Notes: generated from the sequence alone by a model not told the origin. Counted from the stretch's first letter, positions 1 to 11,835 are shown. The stretch is 64,000 bases of DNA from Plasmodium brasilianum (GCF_023973825.1 NC_090118.1:1099001-1163000); one strand, 5' to 3'. Numbers and translations are program-made.

Positions 1-47
1 TAAAAAGAAAAAACTGTTCACAGTATAACATTTTAGAACAATTGTCT

Positions 48-1607
48 ATGTTGAGTAAAAAGAAAAAAAAGTTGATAAAAGAAAAAGATACATGGGATGT
101 CTTATCAAATATATCTAATTATTCTTCAGATAACAACAAAGAAACAGAAAAAAAAAAATTGTTAATATGTATGGGTAATAATAATTTTGGTCAGTTAGGT
201 TTCGACGAGAATGGGAAAATTGGGGTAATAGATTTTTCTAATATACCTATATACAAATATTTTTCTTCATATAACGAAACAAAAAAGAAATTAAAAAAAT
301 ATAATAATATTGCAAAAGAAATAAAAAAAAAGAGGAATAATGACTCTTCTTTTATGCATTTCAAGCGATCAAATAATTCTCTACGTTATAATGAAATGTA
401 TAACAATATATTAACAAGACTTCCTAGCGATTTTAATTTGTCGACTATTAGGAGAACACACAATACAGCTACCTTTAAGAAAAACAGAAGTAAAAGTCGA
501 CCTCATAATGGAGTGGAAGAAAATAAAGTGAATACAAGTGGTAGTTGTGAGAAGAATAAAATATGCAATGAACAGATGATTAGCGATGATATAACAGGAA
601 AAAATGGTGTAGAGAAATGTTCCTCCAAGAAGGAAGAGAAAAACAGAAAAGATCATACAGTGTCATATGATGAAGGACAAGGAGAAAAAAAAAAAAACAG
701 CGAAATGTCGAGCAGTGTAAAAACGAATTGTAGTGTTCCAGTTAACCCAATGAAATTAAGAAATACCAATTATATGAAAAGGAACAAGTATGAGGAAAGC
801 ACAATAATTAATAAGAAAAAAATAAAAAAAAAAACATTTTCCGAAAATGATAATGATGCAAAAATACATGACGAGAAAAGAACAAAGGAGTATGATGAAT
901 TTCTTCAGGTAAAGAAGGATCAGAATGGAGGAGATAATGGCAATGGTAGAAGCGGCGATAGAAACCATAATGACAACCATAATGACAACAATAATGACAA
1001 CAATAATAGCAGTAATAATAGCAGTAATAATAGCAGTAATAATAGAAACAATAATGGTGAGGACTATGGGGGAGGTAGGGATAAAAGCGAAGAGTTGACT
1101 TTTTTTAACCCTAAAGTAATTAATTGCGGAAAATATCACTCAGGTGTAGTCAGTAAGAATGGTTTTGTGTGTCTATGGGGATTAAACTGCTATGGGCAGT
1201 TAGGAGTGAATCCTCAAAAATCTATTTATACTTGTTATAAAAAAACAAAAGTACGAGTATTAGGAAAGGGGAAAAAGGAAAATAAATTATCAACAAGAAG
1301 ATATAATATATGCTCATTTTTACGAAAGGAAAAAACTATTTTATCACCATATATTTACAAATTAATTCCTTTGAAGCATTTTGGATATAAACATAAAGTA
1401 AAAGATTTAAGTTTAGGTGCTTTTCATACGATGTTATTAACCTACAGTGGGCATGTCTTTACCTTTGGTTGTAACAAAAAAGCGCAGCTGGGTCTACCCA
1501 ATTATTATAATAAAAAAATATCGTACACAAGTAAAGCTTTTCTTATTCCATCGAGCAGCGATTCGAAGCAGTTTTCATCGCAGAGGTATTGTCACCTGCG
1601 GAATAGT

Positions 1608-1639
<32 letters not shown>

Positions 1640-4600
1640 TCGTGGTTGCAGTCGTAGTGGTGGCCTCTCTTATAGCCGCACTTGCAGTAAGAACGACGCT
1701 ACCTTCTTGAGCAAAAATACATTCTTCTTTTCTACTCGTTCCAAATATGCAAATATTGCACGTCCGGTCATTTACATAACATGCGGGGCTTATCACAGTG
1801 CCGTCATAGATGCAAACAAGAAATTGTGGTTATGGGGATGGAACAAATATGGGCAAATTGATAATACATATATCAATGAAAAGATAAAAATGAGAGAAAG
1901 GGAAGATCATGACACTTGCAGAAAGATTGGTATTAATTTCTTGGGTTTGAGTAAATCTGGTGGAATAAAACAAGAAGAGAAATGTAATGCATTAGGTGAA
2001 GAAAACGAAATGGTATACTGTAAAGGAAAGGAAAATGGGAAAAGTAAAAAGAGTAATAATAAAAATGTCAATATCCCTAGAAATATTAAGATAAAAAAAA
2101 AAAATATTCTTCAAGTGAGTTTAGGTAAATATCATAGCTTATGCTTGACAGAAGATAAAGCTGTATATGTATGGGGATATCTAAAAAAGAGAGAAAAGAA
2201 AAAAAATTGCTCTTACCTAACATGTCAGGACTCTATTGATCATTATAAATATATTACACCGTTAACTAAAATAACTTGTTTAAGTGACTTATATATTTCA
2301 AATATTACATCCTCTAGTACACATACAGCCTTTGTTGCTCCTATAAAATATAGCAATGAAAAGAGTCCATTTGTAATGTCCTTTGAAGAAAGAAGTATGC
2401 TGCAGATTAGTGAAAGTGCTGGGGATCGGTACAGGTGTAATATATTACTAAGAGATGAAAATAATAATGAACATTTTTTGAAATATTTTTCTGATAATGT
2501 TTTAACAAGAGGGGGTGACAAAGTGTTTTATGTTAAATACACTGACTTATATTACTTAGTTAATGTTGAAAGTACTGATAATGACCAAGCAGTAAATAAT
2601 AATAAGGCAGGAAGCATGTACTACTACATGAACAATGAATACAATAGTAACAATATTTCGAATATATCGAATAAGTACTATATTAGTGGTAGGTGGAAAA
2701 ATGAAGGATGTAGTGATTTACGTGCATTTGATACAAATAATATACAAAAAGGGAGTTACATTCAAGCCGCTGTTCATACTACTATTACGAGGAGCAGGGA
2801 AAAGATAGAAAATATAGGAAAAGTAGAAAAGAAAGGAAAAATAGAAAAGACAGAAAACATTTTAAGACCTCTGTTCCTTACAAATGATAACAATTTCGAT
2901 ACTATAAATACATTACAAGTATATCAAGTGGCTATGGGGAAAAACTTTGGCATATTTTTAACTTCCTCACCATCTATAAATAAAATTTTAAATAAAAAAA
3001 AAATAGATTATATTAATAATATTTGCTCATTAAATGTTCTTAGAAACAAAATCCCTGAGAGGAATTTATTTGTCATAGGTAATTCCGACCATGGTCAGGT
3101 AATCCTACCAAGTAACTGCAGACATACTGCCATTCCTATTTATTTAGACAAGAACAAACTAATAGATGAAGTGCTAATACGAAATAAAAAATATAGCTTC
3201 TTAAATATATCAAAAAAAAAAAAATACTCGGATCAAATAGCGTATAACAGTAAATTGTATTACTTAAAAAAATACCATGAACGTATAAAAAAAAGTGCGA
3301 CAAATTCTAGCCTCTTATTTAATGAATTCGATAACCAAAACAGGTTTTCTTTATTTACAAACACGCGCAGTAGTAATCACAGCGGCGGTAAGAAAAAGGG
3401 CAGCAATAATAGCAGCGGTAACAACAACAGCGGTAATAACAGTATCAGTAATAACAGCAGCAGCAATAACAGCAGCAGTAATAACAGCAATGCTAAAAGA
3501 CTAATTTCCCTAAGTGCCTGCAAATTCAGCGAGTTCAGCGCAAGCATGTACAACAGGAATAGAATGTCCATTTCTCCCGTACATTCCTCTAGTGACAGGA
3601 GTAGTAGCAATAATAATATTTTCAATTTCAACCTTAATCAGAAAAGAAACATGAAGGAGAGTGAAAAAATATTAGCTTCTTCAGGGGAACAAAATGATTC
3701 AGGGGGAAATAAAAAGGTACCTCATATGAATAAGGGGCACGGGGAATTCACCGTAACCCCCACCATGAAGGGGGACACCAGCACGACCAACAAGGGGTGG
3801 ATGAATGGGTCTTCCAGTAGGTGCAATAACGAGGGCAATATCGAGGGTAATAGTGGGTCCATCAGTTGGTCCATTAATGGTTCGATTAACGGGTGCAATA
3901 ACGGGTGCAATAACGGGTCCATTAACGGGTCCATTAACGGGTCCATTAACGGGTGCAACAACATGTCTAATAATGGGTCCAATAACGAGCTCAATAGGTC
4001 CTCGAACAGTAGTGGAAACAGACCCCAGTTTCACCTCTTCAACAAAAGTAACGTTTCAAGTTTGCAAAATTCATGTAAGACATCTTCTTCATTACTACGT
4101 GACAGTTTGAATGAAAATATGAACAGTGAAGATAAAATACGAATAAATAGCAACGATAGCAACGATAGCAACGATAACAACGATAACAACGATAACAACG
4201 ATAGCAACGATAACAACGATAACAACGATAACAACGATAACAACGATAGCAACGATAACAACGATAACAACGATAACAACGATAACAATAACGAAGTTCT
4301 AACAACAATGCAAAATAAGAACACAAATCAGGATAAAAAAGAGAATGATTCATTATATACACTTCAAAAATCAAGTATTTATAATTCGTCCAGATGCAGC
4401 GATGCGGATACAAGTAAAAAGAAGTCTTGTGAAAAAGATGTTAACATGAGCAAAGTACATTCGTGCAATGGGAATTATAAGGAGACAAGTATAGAAACTA
4501 TTACACGGAACAATAGTACTCCTTCTATGAATGAATTAAATTATAACCTTTTTGAAAATAATAATATATCGAATGGTTTAAATATGAACACATATGAACA

Positions 4601-5747
4601 TATGGAAAATTCCAAACAGAGGGAATTCTCTTTAAATTCATTAGATAATTGTGGTACTAGCGAGGAATACGAAAAAAGAAAAGAAAAAAAAGAAAAAAAA
4701 GAAAAGAAAAATATATATACGCCTAGCAGATCTTCGACCCACACACAACAACTAGATGAAGAGAGCAAATATTATTATTCTTCTCGTAAATATATGATGA
4801 AAAGTTCATGCATAAATAAAAAGGAGTTATTTCGAAGTATGATATTACATACTATTGAAAATATAAATGACAATTTTTTAAGTAATCAAAATGAACATAT
4901 TAAATTAACTAATTGTGAACAAGTTAAATCGAAATTTAAAGTATTTAAAAAGAGAAATTCTTGTCTATGGAATTATTTCACCTATCATCATACTAAAAAA
5001 AAAAATTCCTTCAATTATAATTTATCTGAAAATATTGTTAACATTACGCTGTTAGATATAGCTTGCGGTGACTACCACTCCTTGGTTTTACTAGAAGTCG
5101 ATATGCTCACGTGAGACGTGGGCGAAGCGCGGATCTCGCTCTCAATTTTGCAACAAGGCCATAAATATATATGCATACATATATATATACATACATATAC
5201 ATATATATATAAATATATATATTTTTTTTTATTAGCCTATTCCATTTAACTGTTTATACTCGAAACAAATGTATGCGCATTCAAATGTACACTTAATTAT
5301 GTTCACCTGAATGGTATGCATTAATAGGTACATGCCACACAAGGTTGACTATTCCCCATTTTGAATAACATCATTAGCATCACAAACAAGGGGGATGAAG
5401 CAAAATTTGTGTTACTGCAAAGTGGAAAATTTTACCTGCACAGATTGGTATACATAAATTAATATACATATATATGCATGTATATATATGTATGTATATA
5501 TATGTATGTACAGGTAACTGTGCTGGTGGAAATGCAGATTCTTTTCCCAAAATTTATGGGAAAATATGAAAGTGGAAAAAATCTGAACGATGAAATAATT
5601 TACAACTTTATATGTTACATAAACTCCGATTTATTTTGCTATTGTAAATTTTTTAATTTCGTACGTGAGAAATGTTATATACATGTATTTATTTATATTT
5701 ATGTACATCCCCAGGTGCTAAAATATTGCGCAATATTATTCCCTTAG
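48..5747 (+). CDS. RCC1-repeat (regulator of chromosome condensation-like) protein, 3 exons
   Basis: Exon 1 is 48-5096, and probable 3' exons are 5514-5660 and 5715-5747, giving about 1,742 residues. The first ATG is at 48; the frame opens slightly upstream at a TTG. RCC1-type blades are visible as short motifs: GNNNFGQLG near residue 45, CGKYHSGVV...LWGLNCYGQLG near 360-390, LGAFHTMLL...FGCNKKAQLG near 450-485, CGAYHSAVI...WGWNKYGQ near 577-605, LGKYHSLCL...VWGY near 690-712, a weaker pair near 957-1015, and CGDYHSLVLLE near 1670. Long Asn/Ser/Lys/Asp-rich inserts separate the blades, so the propeller is strongly interrupted. Canonical RCC1 is the nuclear Ran GEF of about 420 residues; this much longer protein may instead use the propeller for other binding. 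Unspliced, exon 1 would run to a TGA at 5112-5114. The donor at 5097 (GTCGAT) is the weakest part of the model. Confidence 0.85.
957..1055 (+). repeat. Asn/Asp/Ser microsatellite inside the RCC1-like gene
   Basis: Trinucleotide-rich runs encode Asp-Asn and Ser-Ser-Asn-Asn repeats between the first and second RCC1 motifs. Similar coding runs occur at 1602-1640 (poly-Ser, AGC), 3400-3492 (Asn/Ser), 3835-3990 (Gly/Ser/Ile/Asn, unit near 12-15 bases) and 4147-4290. Confidence 0.8.
4147..4290 (+). repeat. Tandem AACGAT/AACAAC 9-base array coding Asp-Asn-Asn
   Basis: About 16 copies of a 9-base unit (AACGATAAC with AGC variants) encode a long Asn-Asp-Asn/Ser-Asn-Asp tract near residues 1367-1414 of the RCC1-like protein. 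The array is open in the other frames too, which creates spurious antisense open frames (for example poly-Leu-Ser on the minus strand). Confidence 0.9.
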
Positions 5748-6398
5748 GCGTATTTTATTTTATTTTATTTTATTTTTTTTTTCCAATTGAAAATATATCC
5801 ACCGTTGAAGGTTCAAAATTGCAAATCGTTAAAAGGAACATATTAAGAAAAAAAAAAAAAAATGGCGAAAAAGAAAAAAAGAACTGTATTATGAACTAAG
5901 AAAAAAAATAATTCCTGCATATATATATATGTATACATATAGGCGGTGTTTCCAGCCTTTTTATAAGCTTAATCTTTCTTCATCCAAGAGAAGGGGAACA
6001 TCTTTTAGTCATTCCGTTTCTTAAAAAAAAAACTAACATAAGGAAATTTTTATCAGTTGAAAAAGTACAATTATAGCGCAAATGTATAAATTCATAATAT
6101 ATATATATATGCATGTATACATATATATTTTTATATTTATATGAACGTACATAATATTATAAGAAAATAAGCAGTACAGAAAAAAGGAGAGGAAAACATA
6201 CGTAGGTTTTACCTCTATTATTATTGTTGTTTTTTCAGTTTAAATTTTAGCTAGAGGAACAGTTCAATTTCTGTATTTGTGCTGCTCACATATCTAAGAT
6301 AAAAATACATATGTTTATTAACTGTTAATAAAAAACATATACCTTTTGTATAACATTAAAAAAGAAGAACATATAACCACAAATGTAAGTTATATAAT
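5748..6398. other. Intergenic spacer between RCC1-like gene and NOB1
   Basis: AT-rich spacer with poly-A near 5850-5862, TA-rich stretches near 5915-5942 and 6098-6140, and a T-rich TTTTA tract at 5752-5780. It should hold the 3' UTR of the first gene and the promoter and 5' UTR of NOB1. I see no coding signal beyond the short exons already assigned to the left-hand gene. Confidence 0.6.
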
Positions 6399-8576
6399 AT
6401 GGAAAAAAAGAAGAAATATGTGTTGGATTCAAATAGCTTAATTAAATTTAAGGATTTTTTATTTATGCATTATGACTGTTATATAACAGAGGGAGTAATA
6501 AAAGAAATAAAAGATGAACATTCGAAGAAGAAGTTAAACAACATTCTTCCATTGTTAACAATTGACAGAGCAGAGGAAAAAGATATTAATTTTATAAAAT
6601 ATTTTTCAAAATTAACAGGTGATTATGAATCCTTAAGTGAAGTCGATATTGAAGTCATTGCATTAACGTACATGTTACATAGAAAATATGGGGACGTCTC
6701 AAAATTAAGTTCAGCCCCGTTAGAAACGATTTACAAATATGACGATGTTGTATATGATTATTCCAATTATAACAATAAAAAAAATACGAAAAAAAAGCGT
6801 GCACAAAAGAACAGTAAAGGAGCAAACGACCAAGTAAGTGAAAATATCACCATAAAGTCGCACTCAAATGAGGACATGAGCACTGATGGAAATGCTGAAG
6901 TCGATTCAAATGGTTGCTCCATATATTTGAATAAGGTAGGTACAGGAGATATTGGGAAAAAAGGTAAAGATGAATTTAAAAGGGAAGATTATTTAGTGGA
7001 AACTGAAAAAGAAAAAAAAGCGCAAGGAGGAAAGCTTGATGATAATGAAACAGGTGATATAAACGGCGAGCGCAGTGAAAATGTGCCACGTGCCGTAATT
7101 TCTGAAGGGGAAATAAAACGCGAACAGGACATAAAACTCGAACAGGATATAAAACTCGAACAGGATATAAAACTCGAACAGGATATAAAACGCGAACAGG
7201 ATATAAAACGCGAACAGGATATAAAATCCGAACAAGATATAAAACGCGAACAGGATATAAAATCCGAACAAGATATAAAATCCGAACAAGATATAAAACG
7301 CGAACAGGATATAAAACGCGAACAGGATATAAAACGCGAACAGGATATAAAATCCGAACAAGATATAAAACGCGAACAGGATATAAAATCCGAACAAGAT
7401 ATAAAATCCGAACAAGATATAAAACGCGAACAGGATATAAAACGCGAACAGGATATAAAACGCGAACAGGATATAAAATCCGAACAAGATATAAAATCCG
7501 AACAAGATATAAAACTAGAACAGGATATAAAACTAGAACAGGATATAAAACTCGAACAGGATATAAAACTCGAACAGGATATAAAACTCGAACAGGATAT
7601 AAAACGCGAACAGGATATAAAATCCGAACAAGATATAAAACGCGAACAGGATATAAAATCCGAACAAGATATAAAACGCGAACAGGATATAAAACGCGAA
7701 CAGGATATAAAACGCGAACAGGATATAAAGTCCGAAGAATACATTAGCGATCAAGACGACGTAATTGATGACAGTGCAAACTACGGGGACTATGTAAGTG
7801 ATGACCAGGATATATCTGAAGAGAGCGATGAGTTGGGCGCAGAAAGAAATGAAAACAAAAAAATTTTTGGATGCAAAACAATAAAAGAAGAAATAGTTCA
7901 AGTAGAGTCAAATGAAAGCGATTGTGATGACGGAAATGGAAAATGGATAAATATAAACAATTTTGATACGTTTAATTTAAATATAGATAGAAAAGAAAAA
8001 TTTGATATAGATATTGCTTGTGTTACTACAGATTATGCAATGCAAAATGTTATGTATCAGATTGGACTTAACGTAATAACTATAGATGGATATAAAATAA
8101 ACTCTGTTAAATTATGGGGATATATATGTACATCATGCTATTTTTTTATGAGAAAAAATTTTTTATTATTTTGTTCTAAATGTGGTAATAACAATTTGAG
8201 AAAAGTAAATGTTGTTGTTGATAATGATTTAAAAAAGCTAGTCGTTAAAATACCCCAATTTCGAGTAAATTGTAAAAATACTATATTCAGTATTCCTAAA
8301 AAGAAAAACAAAACGAAAAATAAATTTGAAGAAAAATTACAAATATTTAGAGAAGATGAATTATTAATTGGTGGTAGAAAACAGTATTTATCACATCAAA
8401 AAAAATTATATGAAACTCAAAAAAATTTAAAAGATCCATTTAAGAGTGATAATTTATATGATTATAATAATGATTGGTCTTATAGAACAACTTTAAAAAG
8501 TGGAAAAATTGCTATTTTAAGAAATCCGAAAATTGTCGTTGGAGGAAAAAGGAACATCCACAAAAAAAAGACGTAA
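6399..8576 (+). CDS. NOB1: RNA endonuclease NOB1 (20S pre-rRNA site-D cleavage)
   Basis: Single-exon gene of 725 residues. Residues 1-100 form the PIN nuclease domain: YVLDSNSLI carries the first catalytic Asp (about residue 9), ITEGVIKEIKDE the acidic second site, and LSEVDIEVIAL another conserved acid. Residues from about 575 hold the NOB1 zinc ribbon, CTSC (about 578) and CSKC (about 592). After it come the conserved C-terminal motifs LLIGGRKQYLSHQKK and DWSYRTTLKSGK, and a basic tail. NOB1 makes the final 3'-end cut of 18S rRNA in late cytoplasmic pre-40S particles. Yeast NOB1 is about 460 residues; the extra length here is a charged, low-complexity insert between PIN and zinc ribbon, including a hexapeptide array (7114-7733). 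All key residues are present, so the enzyme should be active. Confidence 0.93.
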   Translation: MEKKKKYVLDSNSLIKFKDFLFMHYDCYITEGVIKEIKDEHSKKKLNNILPLLTIDRAEEKDINFIKYFSKLTGDYESLSEVDIEVIALTYMLHRKYGDVSKLSSAPLETIYKYDDVVYDYSNYNNKKNTKKKRAQKNSKGANDQVSENITIKSHSNEDMSTDGNAEVDSNGCSIYLNKVGTGDIGKKGKDEFKREDYLVETEKEKKAQGGKLDDNETGDINGERSENVPRAVISEGEIKREQDIKLEQDIKLEQDIKLEQDIKREQDIKREQDIKSEQDIKREQDIKSEQDIKSEQDIKREQDIKREQDIKREQDIKSEQDIKREQDIKSEQDIKSEQDIKREQDIKREQDIKREQDIKSEQDIKSEQDIKLEQDIKLEQDIKLEQDIKLEQDIKLEQDIKREQDIKSEQDIKREQDIKSEQDIKREQDIKREQDIKREQDIKSEEYISDQDDVIDDSANYGDYVSDDQDISEESDELGAERNENKKIFGCKTIKEEIVQVESNESDCDDGNGKWININNFDTFNLNIDRKEKFDIDIACVTTDYAMQNVMYQIGLNVITIDGYKINSVKLWGYICTSCYFFMRKNFLLFCSKCGNNNLRKVNVVVDNDLKKLVVKIPQFRVNCKNTIFSIPKKKNKTKNKFEEKLQIFREDELLIGGRKQYLSHQKKLYETQKNLKDPFKSDNLYDYNNDWSYRTTLKSGKIAILRNPKIVVGGKRNIHKKKT
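7114..7733 (+). repeat. 18-base tandem array (about 34 copies) coding EQDIK(R/S/L) in NOB1
   Basis: An 18-base unit encodes Glu-Gln-Asp-Ile-Lys plus a variable Arg, Ser or Leu, about 34 times. The variable codon is linked to a synonymous difference: copies starting CGC or CTC use CAG for Gln, while copies starting TCC use CAA. The order of variants shows a higher-order duplication: S-R-S-S-R-R-R occurs twice in succession (a 126-base block). Because 18 is a multiple of three and the unit lacks stops in several frames, long antisense open frames result; these are artefacts. Confidence 0.97.
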
Positions 8577-8908
8577 GGAAAAAATATATCGTTCTTTCAT
8601 AGGTTTAAAAATATAAACTTTATCCTTTTTATTATTCCTTCAATTTTACTGTTCTCTAGTATTTATTTTGTTTTTACATGATTTCGTGAATAATATACAT
8701 TTTTGTTTATCCTAGCACTTAACTGTTGCTAAGTCTCCTTCGTTTTGTTTTTTCCTTTTTTTTTGAACATTCAGCCTATCTTTATTTTGTTTTATTTAAT
8801 TTTATTTTATTTTGTTTTATTTAATTTTATTTTATTTTGTTTTATTCTATTTTATTTTGTTTTATTTTATTTTATTTTGTTTTATTTAATTTTATTTTAT
8901 TTAATTAA

Positions 8909-8939
<31 letters not shown>

Positions 8940-9441
8940 AAGAACTTGATTTTTCTTTTTCTTCTTTTCAAGTTGTGCTTTTTTTTAAAATAAAAAAAAA
9001 CAGTAACTCTTAAAACGATTTTTAATGAAAAAAGTCTACATTATGATGTAATGTAAGTACACAGGTTAAAAAGAAAAAAAAAAAAAAGAAATCGAGCTTT
9101 TTTTCTGCGCATGTAACGTTAAAAATACGTCCAAATTTGTTCTGAGGAAGTAAATGGAAATGAGCGATCGTTCTTCACAAAACTGAATGGAAGGAATGCA
9201 TTCCCATCAGCCAGCGCACTAGAATGTGTATATATATACGCATACATATGATGAACTAAGCTTAATTAAGTGAAAATAAAAAAAGAACAAATCTACCCAA
9301 AAAAAAAAAAAAAAAAAAAAAAAAACATAAAATAATAGGCATATCATTGTATGTGTTACGTTCAATAATAAAGAAAATTATTGTTAATTTTACTATTTAA
9401 TTTATTTTTAAACATAAATAAACAGATTATTACTTTAAAAA
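8577..9441. other. Intergenic spacer with TTTTATTTTATTTTG repeats and A28 tract
   Basis: Contains a degenerate TTTTA/TTTTG satellite at about 8785-8905, a poly-A run of about 28 at 9299-9326, and otherwise unremarkable AT-rich DNA. The somewhat more GC-rich stretch at 9110-9225 has no usable frame on either strand. It should contain the NOB1 3' UTR and the promoter of the next gene. Confidence 0.6.
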
Positions 9442-11790
9442 ATGAGCGGATTTAGCGTTTTCTTAATTTTTTTTTTGCATGTCTTACACTACTCAGTTAT
9501 TCGCACGAAAATACCAATTGAAAATCCCCCTTTTATATTCAACAGCAGCGATGAAAGTAACAAGAAAAAAAAAAAAAAAAAAGACAACATATATACATAA
9601 AAGTGTATACTCTTCACTACAATCAAAATGAGGTTGTTTTCTACCCAGTTCCGTATTCCATAAAATTATAATTAAATGAGCAAAATAAAAAACAAGAAAA
9701 AAAAATTTTTTTAGATGAAATGAGAATGTTTCTTGACAATGAAATACCAAAAGATGATACACTAAAACATCCATATTCACAAGATGTTACTCTTGAGAAT
9801 TTCCCAAACCCTTTTATTCATCCTTCTTTATGCAATAGAAGTGGGTTAAAATATTCTTACATATGCGACCCAAATAAAATACTATCAAGGAATATAGCGG
9901 ATAAAGTTGAGGGTACGTTTACTTTTCCTTTTTTTTTTTTTTTAACTATTATACGTTGTGGAAAAAAAAAGAGAAAAAAAAAAAAAAAAACCATAAATCT
10001 ATGAAGCAATTGCACAATGAAGTAGCTATGGTCGAACAACAGTGATGACCACGCAGAAATATAGGAACGCAAACACAATTCGAAGTTTATTTTGTCTTTG
10101 TCTATTTTATATATATATATATATTTTTTTTTTATTTATTTATTTATTTTTTACTTATTTACCTTTTATTAATTTATTTTATTTTATTTTATTTTTTTTT
10201 TTTTGGAACTATTGCATTAAATTGCAACTGAAGAGATTTTAAGCTACCAAAGACGCAACTCTAGTCACTACTGCATGGATAAGGGAGAAGTGCCTTATGT
10301 GTAATTCGTACATAACATATATTTTTTTTTATTCTCTGTATATTATTTTAAAAGAAAAAATGGAAAAAATTGTACTTGGAAATATTATATAAAAAATAGG
10401 TGCTTCTTTTCAAAATGTATATATATGCATATATACGTTAGTAATAATAAATACAAACTAGTGTGTCCTATAATGGTATGCACTCTATCTGAATGTTTTA
10501 TTTAAAAACGCTAAATAAATATTCATTATCTGTAACTCGTTATTTACTACTTACTACCTATTGTTTTCTTTTTTGTGTAAATAAAAATGTTATGCCTGAA
10601 TTTGGCATACATATATATTTTTAAAATTCAACAAAATATAAAAAAAATAAATAAAATATTAGTTTAGGTGTGGCTTTGATAAAAAAATTACCTTATGGAA
10701 TTAGTGCAGACATGTTCGGTAACCAAATATTAGACTACTGGAAATTAGGAAATAAAAATTGTAACGATGGAATTTTACTTCTTTTTGTAAAAGATGATGC
10801 AACCTTTGAATTAAAATGGAAGAAAGGTAATTAACACTTTTAAAATTTGTCAGCACGTGAAAACATGAAATGTGACCATCTCCCAAAAAATGTACACTCA
10901 TGTGTGCATATATATACATATATATGTACACATACTTACGCCCCCTACATGAATATTAATATTGTTGCTTAAAAATAGGAGCGCAGTCAATAATAAATTT
11001 CAGAACGGCCACGTCTATGAACAAGTCCTTTAACCAGAACATACGAAGATACTCACTAGAACATTCTATATTAAGGGGTAAAGATGGGGAAATCCCTTCG
11101 TATTAAAATTTATAATAATAATTACTATCACTGTTGTATATACGGGGTTAAAAAAAGGGAATATATGAAATTTTTATTTAAGTTACATATGAACAGTAAA
11201 ATATGTAATTTGTTCTACTTGGTTTTTATATATAATTTAAATTTTATTTTTAATTTTAATTTTATTCACAATTTAAATTTTATTTTTAATTTTAATTTTA
11301 TTCACAATATAAATTTTTTTAATTTTAATTTTATTCACAATTTAAATTTTATTTTTAATTTTAATTTTATTTATAATTTTAATTTTATTTATAATTTTAA
11401 TTTTATTTATAATTTTAATTTTATTTCTTTTTTTTTTCTTTTGCGTAGCTGTGAAATTAACATCGCAGGTATGAAGACACATATATACATAAATATATAT
11501 ATATATGTATATATACGTATACATGCTTTATAAAATTCTGGGACAAACTTTGGGTTATTTTTTTTTTCACTTTTTCAAGTACCTCACGGGGGAGATAATT
11601 CCACCAACGCAAACGACACAAATGTAATTACGAAGAAAGAAAATATTAAACATAAAAACGCGAAAATATTAAATATGAAAATTCAACATAATGCTGTGTC
11701 CATTAACTCTATAGGGTTGTCGCTCTAACTATTGCTATTGTAGTAGGACTAGGTTACCTTGCTTGTATCTTAATAGGTGCCATTAAATAG
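9442..11790 (+). CDS. MOLO1-like TPM-domain type I membrane protein, 8 exons
   Basis: Rebuilt from phase-matched GT-AG exons: 9442-9556, 9715-9912, 9972-10041 (uncertain, starts in poly-A), 10663-10826, 10979-11077, 11449-11468, 11580-11623, 11715-11790; 261 residues. It begins with a signal peptide (MSGFSVFLIFFLHVLHYS). The lumenal part carries NPFIHPSLCNR and YICDPNKILS, then VALIKKLPYG and LLLFVKDDATFELKWKKG, followed by YLTGEIIPP. That pattern is the MOLO1/TPM fold known from the nematode levamisole-receptor modulator. A single transmembrane helix (VVALTIAIVVGLGYLACIL) lies at the C-terminus. An alternative last splice, from a donor at 11776 to an exon after 11952, would swap the last residues for VFADAQK. 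The function in the parasite is unknown; a membrane-tethered chaperone or receptor modulator is possible. Confidence 0.72.
11230..11430 (+). repeat. Intronic AATTTTATTTTTAATTTT satellite
   Basis: Degenerate repeats of AATTTTATTTTTAATTTT with interspersed CAC lie in the intron between exons 5 and 6 of the MOLO1-like gene. They generate an open frame of Asn/Phe/Ile repeats with no coding character. Confidence 0.8.
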
Positions 11791-11793
11791 ATA

Positions 11794-11835
<42 letters not shown>

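Noticed and set aside
3699..4110. Open frames of Gly-Pro/Pro-Val repeats on both strands, looking collagen-like
   Set aside because: Alternative-frame readings of a repetitive Asn-Gly-Ser coding tract in the RCC1-like gene.
4031..4413. Minus-strand poly-Leu-Ser and poly-Arg-Cys-Tyr open frames
   Set aside because: Antisense of the Asn-Asp-Asn tract in the RCC1-like gene; repeat-derived only.
6989..7901. Three long minus-strand open frames (up to 251 codons) of Phe/Ile/Ser/Cys repeats
   Set aside because: They are shadows of the 18-base NOB1 repeat, which has no stops in several frames. Composition is pure repeat and no start context or splice support exists.
11084..11533. Plus-strand frame of 149 codons rich in Asn/Phe/Ile
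   Set aside because: Lies across an intron satellite of the MOLO1-like gene; only 11449-11468 inside it is a credible (different-frame) exon.
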